The notes beneath the pieces are model-generated. The model did no database searches. It was not told the origin of the DNA and was given only the letters and a program-made list of their open reading frames with translations. A stretch of 64,000 nt of DNA. Origin: Rhodosalinus halophilus. GTDB taxonomy: Bacteria > Pseudomonadota > Alphaproteobacteria > Rhodobacterales > Rhodobacteraceae. Position numbers and translations under genes: made by a program. The DNA lies in NCBI RefSeq assembly GCF_003298775.1, contig NZ_QNTQ01000001.1, forward strand, positions 124,001 through 188,000, in the 5' to 3' direction. This document shows, in pieces, positions 36,286 to 44,031 of this stretch; position 1 is the stretch's first letter; each line of letters starts with the position of its first letter.

Positions 36286-36360
36286 TGGCTGGGGTGGTAG
36301 GATTCGAACCTACGGTACACGGTACCAAAAACCGCTGCCTTACCACTTGGCTACACCCCA
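36286..36360 (-). tRNA. tRNA-Gln (anticodon TTG), CCA encoded
   Basis: Leftward 75-nt cloverleaf: acceptor TGGGGTG/CACCCCA, discriminator G plus encoded CCA, D-arm AGCCAAGTGGTAAGGC, anticodon loop TTTTGGT (anticodon TTG) and T-loop TTCGAAT. Convergent with yacG. Confidence 0.95.
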
Positions 36361-36504
36361 GCGGTGGGGCGGTGCATAGCGCTCCCTCGGGCAGGGTGCA
36401 AGCCCTCGGGTGCCGGAAAAGGGGGGGCGCGGCGCCCTCCGCTCCCCCGCCGCGGCGGCGCCGCCGCTGCGGGCGTGAGAGCCGCGCGATCGGACGCGCC
36501 GCGT

Positions 36505-37476
36505 CTACTGCGGCGCGGCGGTCAGGATGGCGCGCAGATGCTCGACATAGAGGCGCTCGACGCCTGTTCGGTTGAGGTGGTCGGTGTCGAAATAGAGCGC
36601 GGGGTCGTCGAGCTCCGCGGAGAGATCGTGAAACGGCACCTCCCGCGCCGCCATGATCCGCCGCGCCGCGTCGAGCACCGTGGTGGAGGCCGGCAGCGCG
36701 TCGCGGAAGTGCTCCGGCAGCGGCAGGCGCACCGCCACCACCTCCACGCCCGCCGCCTGCGCCTCGTCGATCAGCGCGGCGAAGGCCTCGAGCGCGGGGT
36801 CGGCCTGCGCGGGACCGCTCCCCTCGGGGTAGAGGTAGTCGATTCGGCTCTGCACCGCGTGGCGCGAGGGCCGCGCGACGCGGTCGAAGGCCGCCGCGCC
36901 CTGCCAGCCGTCGGTGGCGAAGCGGCGCGGCGGATTGAGCTTGGAGAATCCGGCGAGATAGTCAGCCAACGCGCGTGGATCGACACCCTCGCGCGCCACC
37001 ATACCGGCCATAAGTCGCGCCGTGGAGATCCGCAGCGGCGTGGTGCGCAGCAGGGTGCGGTCCTCGACGCGGCCGGCGTTCCATTCGCGCGCCTGAAAGG
37101 CGAAGGGATCGAGCACGTAGAGAAGGCGGGCGGGACGCACGTCGCGCAGCGCCTGGCGGGCCACGAAGCGGGCATAGACCGGCCCCGCGCCCAGTTCGGC
37201 CAGCACGAGCATGCGCGCGCCCGTCTGTTCGGCGAGCCGTCCGGGCACGTCGCCGTAGGCCAGCGGCAGCGCGTGGCTCGCGCCCAGCACGATCCAGTCG
37301 GCCTGCGCGCCGCGCGCGGCGAGCAGCTTCTGGAAGGCGCTCTCTTCCGCCCCGCGCCCGACACGGACCTCGGCCAGCGCGGCGAGCGCGGCATAGAGGG
37401 CCAGGAACAGCCCCGCGAAAAGCGCCGCCTGGCGCCATCCCGGCCCCGCGCGCGCCTCGGTGCTCTGCGTCGTCAT
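36505..37476 (-). CDS. DltD/AlgX-like SGNH-type partner of the MBOAT acyltransferase
   Basis: 323 aa with one N-terminal membrane helix (about 18-38) and a periplasmic domain. WIVLGASHALPLAYGD carries the block I GxS-type serine and the late DTDHLNRTGVERL holds the Asp-x-x-His of the SGNH fold, as in DltD and AlgJ/AlgX. Such proteins accept or transfer the acyl group that an MBOAT brings across the membrane. It follows the MBOAT gene by 9 bases. The acceptor polymer cannot be identified. Confidence 0.78.
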   Translation of the reverse strand: MTTQSTEARAGPGWRQAALFAGLFLALYAALAALAEVRVGRGAEESAFQKLLAARGAQADWIVLGASHALPLAYGDVPGRLAEQTGARMLVLAELGAGPVYARFVARQALRDVRPARLLYVLDPFAFQAREWNAGRVEDRTLLRTTPLRISTARLMAGMVAREGVDPRALADYLAGFSKLNPPRRFATDGWQGAAAFDRVARPSRHAVQSRIDYLYPEGSGPAQADPALEAFAALIDEAQAAGVEVVAVRLPLPEHFRDALPASTTVLDAARRIMAAREVPFHDLSAELDDPALYFDTDHLNRTGVERLYVEHLRAILTAAPQ

Positions 37477-37485
37477 CCCGCTCCC

Positions 37486-38916
37486 CTAGAACTGCATGTA
37501 GACGAAGGCCTCCGCCTGCCAGCGGCCCAGCAGGACCAGCGCGAAGGCCGCCGCATACCATCCCGCCCAGCGCAGCGCGCGCGGCGCGGCCTGGATCCTC
37601 TGCCAGATCGCGGGCATCTCCTGCAGGGCCTCGATCACCAGCAGGCCCACGATCAGCGCGACCAGAAACCCGTGCTCGGGCGTGAAGGGGAAATTGCCGA
37701 TTAGGGCGGGAAGCTCCGGCAGCGCGGTGCCGATGCGCGAGAGCACGGTGAGCGCCACGTCGATGTCCGCGGCGCGGAAGAACACCCAGCTCACCAGGAC
37801 CAGATGAAAGACCACAAGCCCCGCGAGCAGGCCGTGCACCCTGCCCTTCCAGCTTCCCTTCCAGCGGCGGCCGAGGCGGCGGCGCCAGGGCCTGAGCCCT
37901 CGCTCGCCCCACAGATAGAGCCCGTTGAGCGCCCCCCAGACGATGAAGCCCCAGCCGAAGCCGTAGCCCAGGCCCGCGTGCCAGAGGCCGCTGACCAGAA
38001 AGACCAGCATCAGCCCGGCATACATCCGCAGGGTCGAGGTGCTCTCGTGGATCACCGGGTAATAGACGAAGTCGCGGAACCAGTCGGACAGCGATATGTG
38101 CCAGCGCCGGGACCAGAATTCGCCGATCGAGGTGGCGAAATAGGAGCGGCGGAAGTTTTCGTGCAGTTCGATCCCGAAAAGCCGCGAGCTGCCGCGCGCG
38201 ATGTCGGTGTAGCCGGAGAAGTCGCAGTAGATCTGGAAGGCGAAGAAATAGGTGGCCAGGATCAACTCCATCGGCACCGCGTATTCCGGGATCGCGTAGG
38301 TGCGATCCACGAAGGGCGCGAGATTGTCGGCCACCACGACCTTCTTGACCAGTCCCCAGAGGATGAGCTGGCCGCCCGAGGCCAGAAGCGCGGGATCGAG
38401 GCGCGGCACGCTCTGCAGCTCGGCGTTGAACGGCCTGATCCGCTCGATCGGGCCGGCGAGGATCTTCGGAAACCAGGCGAGAAACAGCAGATCCGCCCCG
38501 GCGGTTGCGCGGCTCTCGACCGGCTGGCGGTAGCGGTCGGCCAGAAGCGCGATGGCCGTGAAGGCGTAGAAGGAGAACCCGGCCGGCGCCGAGAAGCCGG
38601 TCACCGGGATCGGCGGAAAGGCCCCGGCCACCGGATCGTGATACTTGAGCAGATACATCAGCCCCAGGATCGCCAGCGTGCCGCCCCAGAAGGCGGTATG
38701 CCGCAGCGCCGCGTCGGGCCGCAGCAGCCAGCGCCCGCAGGCGAGCGTGATCGCGGCGACGCCGCCCAGCGCGAGCAGGTGGTCGAGGCCGTAGCTGGCG
38801 TAGAACAGAAGGCTCGCGGTCAGGATCACCGGCAGTCGCGCGGGCGCGGGCACCAGGTGAAAGAGGATCGCGACCGCCGGGAGGAAGAGCAGGTAGTCGA
38901 GCGAGTTGAACAGCAT
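37486..38916 (-). CDS. MBOAT membrane-bound O-acyltransferase (AlgI/DltB-like)
   Basis: 476 aa, multi-pass. MBOAT landmarks: FPKILAGPIERIRPFN, YCDFSGYTDIARGSSRLFGI, FWSRRWHISLSDWFRDFVYYP and the catalytic-His segment VSGLWHAGLGYGFGWG. Moves an acyl (often acetyl) group across the inner membrane onto an envelope polymer. It starts only 18 bases after the stop of a secreted cytochrome, so it probably shares a transcript with the E1/cytochrome genes. Confidence 0.92.
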   Translation of the reverse strand: MLFNSLDYLLFLPAVAILFHLVPAPARLPVILTASLLFYASYGLDHLLALGGVAAITLACGRWLLRPDAALRHTAFWGGTLAILGLMYLLKYHDPVAGAFPPIPVTGFSAPAGFSFYAFTAIALLADRYRQPVESRATAGADLLFLAWFPKILAGPIERIRPFNAELQSVPRLDPALLASGGQLILWGLVKKVVVADNLAPFVDRTYAIPEYAVPMELILATYFFAFQIYCDFSGYTDIARGSSRLFGIELHENFRRSYFATSIGEFWSRRWHISLSDWFRDFVYYPVIHESTSTLRMYAGLMLVFLVSGLWHAGLGYGFGWGFIVWGALNGLYLWGERGLRPWRRRLGRRWKGSWKGRVHGLLAGLVVFHLVLVSWVFFRAADIDVALTVLSRIGTALPELPALIGNFPFTPEHGFLVALIVGLLVIEALQEMPAIWQRIQAAPRALRWAGWYAAAFALVLLGRWQAEAFVYMQF

Positions 38917-38934
38917 AACCCGCTCCTGCCCGCC

Positions 38935-39459
38935 TCAGTACGAGGCGCCCCCGGCGCGCAGTTCCGGCGGTATCTGGTCGAACGGAATGCCGGCGTTCAG
39001 CACAAGGTAGTCGGCCAGCAGGTTGCGTTCCGTCTCGGTCATGTCGATTTCGACGTGGCTGGGCGAGTTGAAGGTGCCGAGCCATGCCTCGCGCGTGCGG
39101 TCCTGCGTGACCGTCACCGTGATGATGTGGCAGGACTGGCAGAGCGCGAGCGCGAGGTCGCGGCCGTCGCGCGGCAGATCGCCGGCCGGGTCCATCGGCG
39201 CGTAGGCCTCGAGGTATTCGGCGAGCGTGGCCGCGTCCCATTGATCGAGGCCGGCCTCTTCGAGCCGCGGCTTCCAGTCCTCGGCCGGCGCCGCCTCGGC
39301 CCTTATCGCCGCGGCCAGCCCGTCGGGAATCCCGTCCGACTGCATCCGCTCGAGGATCGTGCGCCCGCCGTCCGGGACGAAGTCGAAGACGTCGTCCTCC
39401 TGTGCCACCGCAAGGCCTGCGAGCGCGGCCACGCCGGCCGCCACCCAAAGTGGTCTCAT
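38935..39459 (-). CDS. Secreted monoheme cytochrome, paralogue B
   Basis: 174 aa from the ATG at 39459 with a short signal peptide ending GLAVAQ. One heme site CQSCHII near residue 110 and a likely Met ligand in EIDMTETER. A helical domain of about 85 residues precedes the heme (FDFVPDGGRTILERM...). It shares with the upstream cytochrome the FDF.P.GG start, the DGRDLAL.C pre-heme segment, the W..TF...H.EI.M.ETER stretch and the IP.ELR end, so the two arose by duplication. Not a standard cytochrome c class that I recognise. Confidence 0.85.
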   Translation of the reverse strand: MRPLWVAAGVAALAGLAVAQEDDVFDFVPDGGRTILERMQSDGIPDGLAAAIRAEAAPAEDWKPRLEEAGLDQWDAATLAEYLEAYAPMDPAGDLPRDGRDLALALCQSCHIITVTVTQDRTREAWLGTFNSPSHVEIDMTETERNLLADYLVLNAGIPFDQIPPELRAGGASY

Positions 39460-39476
39460 CGCATGTCTCCCGTCGC

Positions 39477-40025
39477 TCAGAACCGCAGTTCGGGCGGCAC
39501 GTCCTGCATCTTCATCGGCATGTTGATCGCCGAGTAGGCCGCGAAGGTGGCCCGCTCGGTCTCGTTCATCGGGATCTCGAGGTGGAACGGCGCCTTGAAG
39601 GTGCTCAGCCACCCGGCCTCGTCGCGGTCGTGCATCAGGTAGCCCGAGAACATGGAGTGGCAGAACTGGCACTGCTGCACCGCGAGATCCTTGCCGTCGG
39701 GCGGCAGCGCGGACGCGCCGCCCGAGTCCGCGACCTCCGCCAGCACGTCCTCGCCCGCCGGCAGGTTGAGCGCGGCATAGGCCGCGAAGGTCTCGACCTG
39801 CGCCGCCTCCAGATCCGGCGCCTGCGCGCGCGTCCATTCGGCCCATCCATCGCGGTCGTGCTCGCGCCCGGCGATCTCGGCCAAGGCGTTCGCGTCGCCC
39901 CCGGCGAGCGAGGCGAGGATCTCGCGCCCGCCGGGCGGCATGAAGTCGAACGCGTCGCCCTGCGCGAGCGCCGCCCCGGCCAGGAGCAGCGCCCCGAGGA
40001 GCGCCGACGCCCTGCCCTCAGCCAT
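39477..40025 (-). CDS. Secreted monoheme cytochrome, paralogue A
   Basis: 182 aa from the ATG at 40025, with a signal peptide ending AGAALAQ. Heme site CQFCHSMF near residue 122 and a probable axial Met in EIPMNETER; the pre-heme helical domain is like that of paralogue B 17 bases downstream. The start overlaps the 3' end of the zinc-finger gene by 8 bases, so it is part of the E1 operon. Natural role inferred as electron acceptor in the periplasm. Confidence 0.85.
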   Translation of the reverse strand: MAEGRASALLGALLLAGAALAQGDAFDFMPPGGREILASLAGGDANALAEIAGREHDRDGWAEWTRAQAPDLEAAQVETFAAYAALNLPAGEDVLAEVADSGGASALPPDGKDLAVQQCQFCHSMFSGYLMHDRDEAGWLSTFKAPFHLEIPMNETERATFAAYSAINMPMKMQDVPPELRF

Positions 40026-40299
40026 CGCGCCGCGGCCCGAGGTCAGGCAGGCGGAACACCTCGACCGCCATTTCACTTGCTGCGCGGCCGGGGGGGAACC
40101 CCGTGCCGCGCAGCATGTCGAGACGCATCGCCGTCTCGTCGTCGTAGAAACGCTCGCCGCAGCCACGGCAGACGAGCGCGGGGACATCTTCCACGACGAC
40201 AAGACGCTCCTCCTCCCAGAGCGCGAGTTGGACGCGGCTCGCCTCGAGCGCAGCCGCACCGCAGAGCTCGCAGCCGATGGTCTCGGTCTCGTCCTGCAC
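40018..40299 (-). CDS. Small YgiT-type double-CxxC zinc-finger protein
   Basis: 93 aa from a GTG at 40299 (GAGG six bases upstream), seven bases after the E1 beta stop. Two CxxC pairs, GCELCGAA and VCRGCGERF, followed by DDETAMRLDMLR. YgiT/MqsA-like zinc fingers are often antitoxins, but there is no toxin or HTH partner here and the gene is wedged between E1 beta and a cytochrome. A redox or assembly function is possible (inference). Start is less certain than the frame. Confidence 0.65.
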   Translation of the reverse strand: MQDETETIGCELCGAAALEASRVQLALWEEERLVVVEDVPALVCRGCGERFYDDETAMRLDMLRGTGFPPGRAASEMAVEVFRLPDLGPRRDG

Positions 40300-40306
40300 C
40301 AGAGCC

Positions 40307-41275
40307 TCAGAGGAGCGCACGGGCGGCCTCCACGACATTCTCGGGGCCCGGGCGCATCCAGAGGAACATCTCGGGCGAGGCCGGCGGCGGCGCATCGGGG
40401 AAGGCCACGCGCTTGACCTTGACGCCGTCGACGTTCTCCACCGCGCGGGCGATCACCTCGGCGCCCGGGCAGAGGGTGTAGTAGGACTGATCCACCGTCA
40501 GCAGCCGCTTGGTCTTGGCGACGGAATTCACGATGGTCTCGGTGTCCATCTGGTTGAGCGCGCGCAGGTCGATGACCTCGACGCTCGCCCCCTCGCCGGT
40601 GAGCGTCTCGGCGGCCTCGAGCACGCCCGGCATGCCGGCGCCGGAGCTCACGATGGTCAGGTCGCTGCCCTCCATCCGCACCGCGGCCTTGTCGAGCGGC
40701 ACCTCGTAGGCCTCGTCCGGCACCTCCTCGGTGAGCGTGCGCAGGCCCGCGGGGTAGAGATAGACCACCGGGTCCGGGGAGCGGATCGCCGCGTGCATCA
40801 TCCCCTTCGCGTCATAAGGCGTGGAGGGGATCACCGTGCGCACGCCGGGGATATGCATGTAGTAGCTGTCCTCCTCGTAGCAGGAGTGCTGCTGCGCGAA
40901 GCCCGGCGTCTGGCCCGTCATCTCGATGATCCAGACCACCGGCACCGAGGCCCGGCCGCCGGTCTTGTGCCGCAGCTTGCTGGCCACGTTCTGGATCACC
41001 TCGAAGGGCATGCAGGCGCCCTGATAGGGAATGTAGGTGGCCGCCTTGGAACCCGCGAGGCCCGCGCCGACCACGGCCGAGGCCATCCAGTTCTCGTCGA
41101 TGCCGGTGTTGACCACGCGCTTGCGGCCGAACTCCGTCTCGAGGTTGATCACCGGCTTGCCGGGGTTGGAGGCCACCGGCGGGGTGAGCTCGAAGATCCA
41201 GGTCATCGCCGGGTCTTCGCGCATCTCGTGCTGGACGGCCTCCAGCACCGAATACATCCAGCTTTTCTGTGCCAT
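40307..41275 (-). CDS. 2-oxoacid/acetoin dehydrogenase-type E1 beta subunit of the exported system
   Basis: 322 aa with no signal peptide. Beta-subunit plan is kept: NTGIDENWMASAVVGAGLAG (the ThDP-contacting Glu in the usual ISE position), FAQQHSCYEEDSYYMHIPGV, IPSTPYDAKGMM, and the transketolase C domain with VIDLRALNQMDTET. It is clearly divergent from the E1 beta at 20677-21675 (for example FELTPP for the GEDV segment). It lies 30 bases after the Tat-tagged alpha gene. If exported it would travel as a folded heteromer with alpha. Confidence 0.88.
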   Translation of the reverse strand: MAQKSWMYSVLEAVQHEMREDPAMTWIFELTPPVASNPGKPVINLETEFGRKRVVNTGIDENWMASAVVGAGLAGSKAATYIPYQGACMPFEVIQNVASKLRHKTGGRASVPVVWIIEMTGQTPGFAQQHSCYEEDSYYMHIPGVRTVIPSTPYDAKGMMHAAIRSPDPVVYLYPAGLRTLTEEVPDEAYEVPLDKAAVRMEGSDLTIVSSGAGMPGVLEAAETLTGEGASVEVIDLRALNQMDTETIVNSVAKTKRLLTVDQSYYTLCPGAEVIARAVENVDGVKVKRVAFPDAPPPASPEMFLWMRPGPENVVEAARALL

Positions 41276-41305
41276 GTCTCTATCCTCTCGATCAGGCGCC
41301 GTGCG

Positions 41306-42517
41306 TCAGCCGAACTGGCGCGCGGGCACGGTGCCCTCGGCGAAGACGTGCTTGAGGCCGTCCTCCGGGTTGCAGAGCGGCTGCGAGAGCCCCCACTCGA
41401 AGGCCTCGGCAATCTCGGCCTTGACCTCCTCCTCGATCTCGGCGGCGCGCGCGGAGTCCACCACGCCCCAGTCGACGAGGATCTTGCGCGCGATGTCCAC
41501 GGGGTCGCGCTGCATCCAGGCGCGCAGCTCCTTCTCGGGCCGGAAGTGGGTGATCGCCAGCGGGTCGTAGCCGAAGGCGCCGAGCTCGCCGGCCTTCGCC
41601 CCGGGCGCGCCCCAGTGGTTGTAGTAACGGTAGGTCTTGGCCTCGATGAAGGTCGGCCCTCCGCCCCCGCGGGCACGGTCCACCGCCTCGCGCGCGGCGT
41701 TGTAGACCTCGACCACGTTCTGCCCGTCCACCGTGACCGCCGGGATGCCGTAGGCCGCGGCGGCCGAGGCGATGTCCTCGTGCGGGCAGGAGAGCGAATA
41801 GTGCGCGTACTGGTGATAGAGGTTGTTCTCGCAGACGTAGATCAGCGGCAGGTCGAGCAGCTTCGCGTTGTTGAGCGTCGAATGGAAATGCGGCGCGGCG
41901 TAGTTGCCGTCGCCCGCAAAGACCACCGCCACCTGATCCGAGCCGCGCGCGCGGAAGGCGAAGGCCGAGCCGGAGGCCACCACCGGCGCGGGGCCGATCA
42001 TGCCGTCGGCGCCGGCGAAGCCCACGTCCGGGTCGGCGATATGCATCTCGGCGGCGTAGCCGCCGTTCATGCCGGTGGCGCGGAAGTCCATCTCGGCCAC
42101 CATACTGGGGATGTCCACGCCCTTGGCGATCGCGTGCCCGGAGGGCCGGTGCGACGAATAGACGAGGTCGAGCTGGTCGCGCGGGCCGGAGTTGCGCAGG
42201 TTCGCGCAGACGCCGGTCGCCACCGCCTCCTGCCCCGCGTAGAAATGGTTATAGCCCCGGTAGTCGGGGTTGGTGAGCATCTGGTCGGCCTGCGTCCGCT
42301 CGTGCCACCGGATGCGCAGGATGGTGCGATACATCTCGACGAGCTTCTCGTCGCTCAGATCGCCTGCCGGATAGGGCAGTTCGGTCAGCGCCCTGGCGCT
42401 TCGGCCCACAGAGACCGCCGCGCCGGTCGCGGCGGCGAGCTGCAGAAACCCGCGGCGCGAGGGGGACGCAAGTTGGTCCTCCGTCTCCCGCGGCGGAGTC
42501 GTCACGTCACGTTCCAT
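41306..42517 (-). CDS. ThDP-dependent dehydrogenase E1 alpha subunit with a twin-arginine export signal
   Basis: 403 aa from the ATG at 42517 with GGGAGGAG four bases upstream. The N terminus is a Tat signal: SPSRRGFLQLA (Arg21-Arg22), a hydrophobic Ala/Gly-rich core and a probable cleavage site ARA-L at residue 43. The rest is a full E1 alpha: HFYAGQEAVATG, MHIADPDVGFAG, ThDP motif GDGNYAAPHFHS with ENNLYHQY about 25 residues on, and a YRYYNHWG loop. E1 subunits are normally cytoplasmic parts of a lipoamide complex; I know no standard exported form. No E2, lipoyl protein or E3 is adjacent, but two secreted cytochromes are. Confidence 0.88.
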   Translation of the reverse strand: MERDVTTPPRETEDQLASPSRRGFLQLAAATGAAVSVGRSARALTELPYPAGDLSDEKLVEMYRTILRIRWHERTQADQMLTNPDYRGYNHFYAGQEAVATGVCANLRNSGPRDQLDLVYSSHRPSGHAIAKGVDIPSMVAEMDFRATGMNGGYAAEMHIADPDVGFAGADGMIGPAPVVASGSAFAFRARGSDQVAVVFAGDGNYAAPHFHSTLNNAKLLDLPLIYVCENNLYHQYAHYSLSCPHEDIASAAAAYGIPAVTVDGQNVVEVYNAAREAVDRARGGGGPTFIEAKTYRYYNHWGAPGAKAGELGAFGYDPLAITHFRPEKELRAWMQRDPVDIARKILVDWGVVDSARAAEIEEEVKAEIAEAFEWGLSQPLCNPEDGLKHVFAEGTVPARQFG

Positions 42518-42641
42518 GGATCTCCTCCCGGTCTCACGCGGCTGCCCGCGCGGTCCTGCGACGGGCCCTCCTCGCCCGTCATTCACAGGATGCCCCGGGA
42601 TTCGGCGCGCGACATTGACCGCGCGCATCGCCCGGGCCGGG

Positions 42642-43367
42642 TCATGCGGCGTGCCCCGGAATCTCCGTCGTGTCGAGCCGCGCGAGGTCGGCCAGGCGCG
42701 CGAGGTTCGCGATCCGGTAGCGGCCCTGCCCCAGGTTCTGGAGCTCGCCCTGCGCGGCCAGCGCCGTCATGGTCCGGCTCACGGTCTCGACCGCCGTATC
42801 CGTCAGATCCGCCCAGTCGCGCCGGGGCAGGACCACCTCGACGATCACGCTTCCGTCGGGCCGAAGGTCCGCCGGCATCGAGGCGGTCGCCCTGACGAGA
42901 AAGGCGATGATGCGCTCGCGGCTCGTGAGGCGCCCGCGCAGCCAGATCTGCTCCTGCACGCGCAGGAGCTGATCCGCCAGCCCGCGCAGAACCTGCCGGC
43001 GCAGGGCAGGCGCGGCGCGCATCCCCTGCTCGAGCCCCGCGCCATCGGCGAGGCAGACTTCGGCGTCCGTCGCGCTCTCCACCGTGTAGTCGATCCGGTG
43101 CCCCGGCAGACCGCCCAGCAGGTCGCCGGGCACCGCGAAATCGAGCCCCATGCGCCGGCCATCCGCGTTCAGCCTGACAATGCGCATGTAACCCGATCGG
43201 AGGATCCCGAGCTGGCGGGGGCGGTCACCCTGATGGAACAGGACGGTATCCGCCGGCAGCACGCGCTGGCGGAGCCTTGGCAGGGCGGCGAGGTGACACG
43301 CCGACCCGGCGCCGAGCGAGCAGCCGCTGCACGGCCCCCCGTGAATGAAGGTCCGATCCGTCATCAT
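42642..43367 (-). CDS. Fnr-type transcriptional regulator with four cysteines
   Basis: 241 aa, ATG in an ATGA overlap with the upstream gene. N-terminal Cys13, Cys16, Cys24 (PCSGCSLGAGSACHL) plus Cys105 match the layout of the oxygen-sensing 4Fe-4S site of Fnr (three clustered Cys and one in the sensor domain), though the third spacing is longer. A cNMP-binding-like barrel follows, then an HTH with TAVETVSRTMTAL, giving the Glu-x-x-Ser-Arg recognition set typical of TTGAT binding. Immediately upstream of the exported E1 genes, so it is probably their redox control (inference). Confidence 0.85.
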   Translation of the reverse strand: MMTDRTFIHGGPCSGCSLGAGSACHLAALPRLRQRVLPADTVLFHQGDRPRQLGILRSGYMRIVRLNADGRRMGLDFAVPGDLLGGLPGHRIDYTVESATDAEVCLADGAGLEQGMRAAPALRRQVLRGLADQLLRVQEQIWLRGRLTSRERIIAFLVRATASMPADLRPDGSVIVEVVLPRRDWADLTDTAVETVSRTMTALAAQGELQNLGQGRYRIANLARLADLARLDTTEIPGHAA

Positions 43368-43834
43368 GCTCTCCCGTGGTTGGTCGCCGGCAGTCCGGCC
43401 TCGGCGGCCGCGATCTCGTCGCGGACGCATCTGCGCAGAGCGATGTCCGAAAGCGCCGTCAGATCGCGCTCTCCGGTGAGGAACACGGCAGCCCGCAACG
43501 GCGCCGACATTGCAGCCAGAATCGAATACAGCACCGCGCGGGGGCCCCAGACCGCGACACGATCGAAGTCTCCGGCGAGACGGTGGACATCGAGCAGATG
43601 CGCGATCTCATCGGCGAAGTCGCGCAGGTCCGAGGCCATCGCGCCGGTCTCGGCGCGGCTGGGCGGATGCGCCGAGGCCTCGCTCAGATGCGCGGCCAGT
43701 CTCGCGGAGCGCGCCCGATGCACCAATTCGCCGGGCGGCGGCCCGTTCGTGTCCGGCGCTTCCAGACCCCGCAGGATCCGCGCGGTGGCACGATTCGCGA
43801 CGATCGCCCATGTCGGCGCGCCCGGCATCCCCAT
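43364..43834 (-). CDS. Host-attachment-type (PF10116-like) protein
   Basis: 156 aa. TWAIVANRATARILRGLE at the N terminus, GDFDRVAVWGPRAVLYSI in the middle and LTGERDLTALSDIALRRCV at the C terminus follow the plan of small proteins named for host attachment in rhizobia, which are widespread and of unclear function. The ATG at 43834 or one two codons later could be the start (GGAGGAG lies just before both). Overlaps the Fnr-type gene by four bases, and is the first gene of the leftward run. Confidence 0.65.
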   Translation of the reverse strand: MGMPGAPTWAIVANRATARILRGLEAPDTNGPPPGELVHRARSARLAAHLSEASAHPPSRAETGAMASDLRDFADEIAHLLDVHRLAGDFDRVAVWGPRAVLYSILAAMSAPLRAAVFLTGERDLTALSDIALRRCVRDEIAAAEAGLPATNHGRA

Positions 43835-43893
43835 GCTCCTCCCGCCATTGAGGCAGACACCCGGACCCAAGCGATGCCGATTCCCGACGTCGC

Positions 43894-43927
43894 GTCATTG
43901 ACAATTCACAACGATCGCGGAGAATAT
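43894..43927 (+). promoter_or_regulatory. Candidate promoter with palindrome before the Crp/Fnr gene
   Basis: TTGACA at 43898-43903 and AGAATA/GAATAT 17-18 bases on, pointing at the gene at 44032. The -35 is overlapped by a 9-bp palindrome GTCATTGAC (43894-43902) and by a weak Fnr-like TTGAC-AATT-CACAA. Regulation at this element is plausible but unproven. Confidence 0.35.
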
Positions 43928-44031
43928 TCATGCGGACAGATGTATTTTTCCGTCGGCGTCCGGGTGGTTTGAGTGTGCCTGCGTACCAGGTAGGGCGCCC
44001 ATGAGACTCCCGGCTTTGGGAGGTTACTGTT

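Noticed and set aside
40018-40299. YgiT/MqsA-type antitoxin of a toxin-antitoxin pair
   Set aside because: No toxin gene or HTH domain adjacent; both neighbours are redox genes of the same run.
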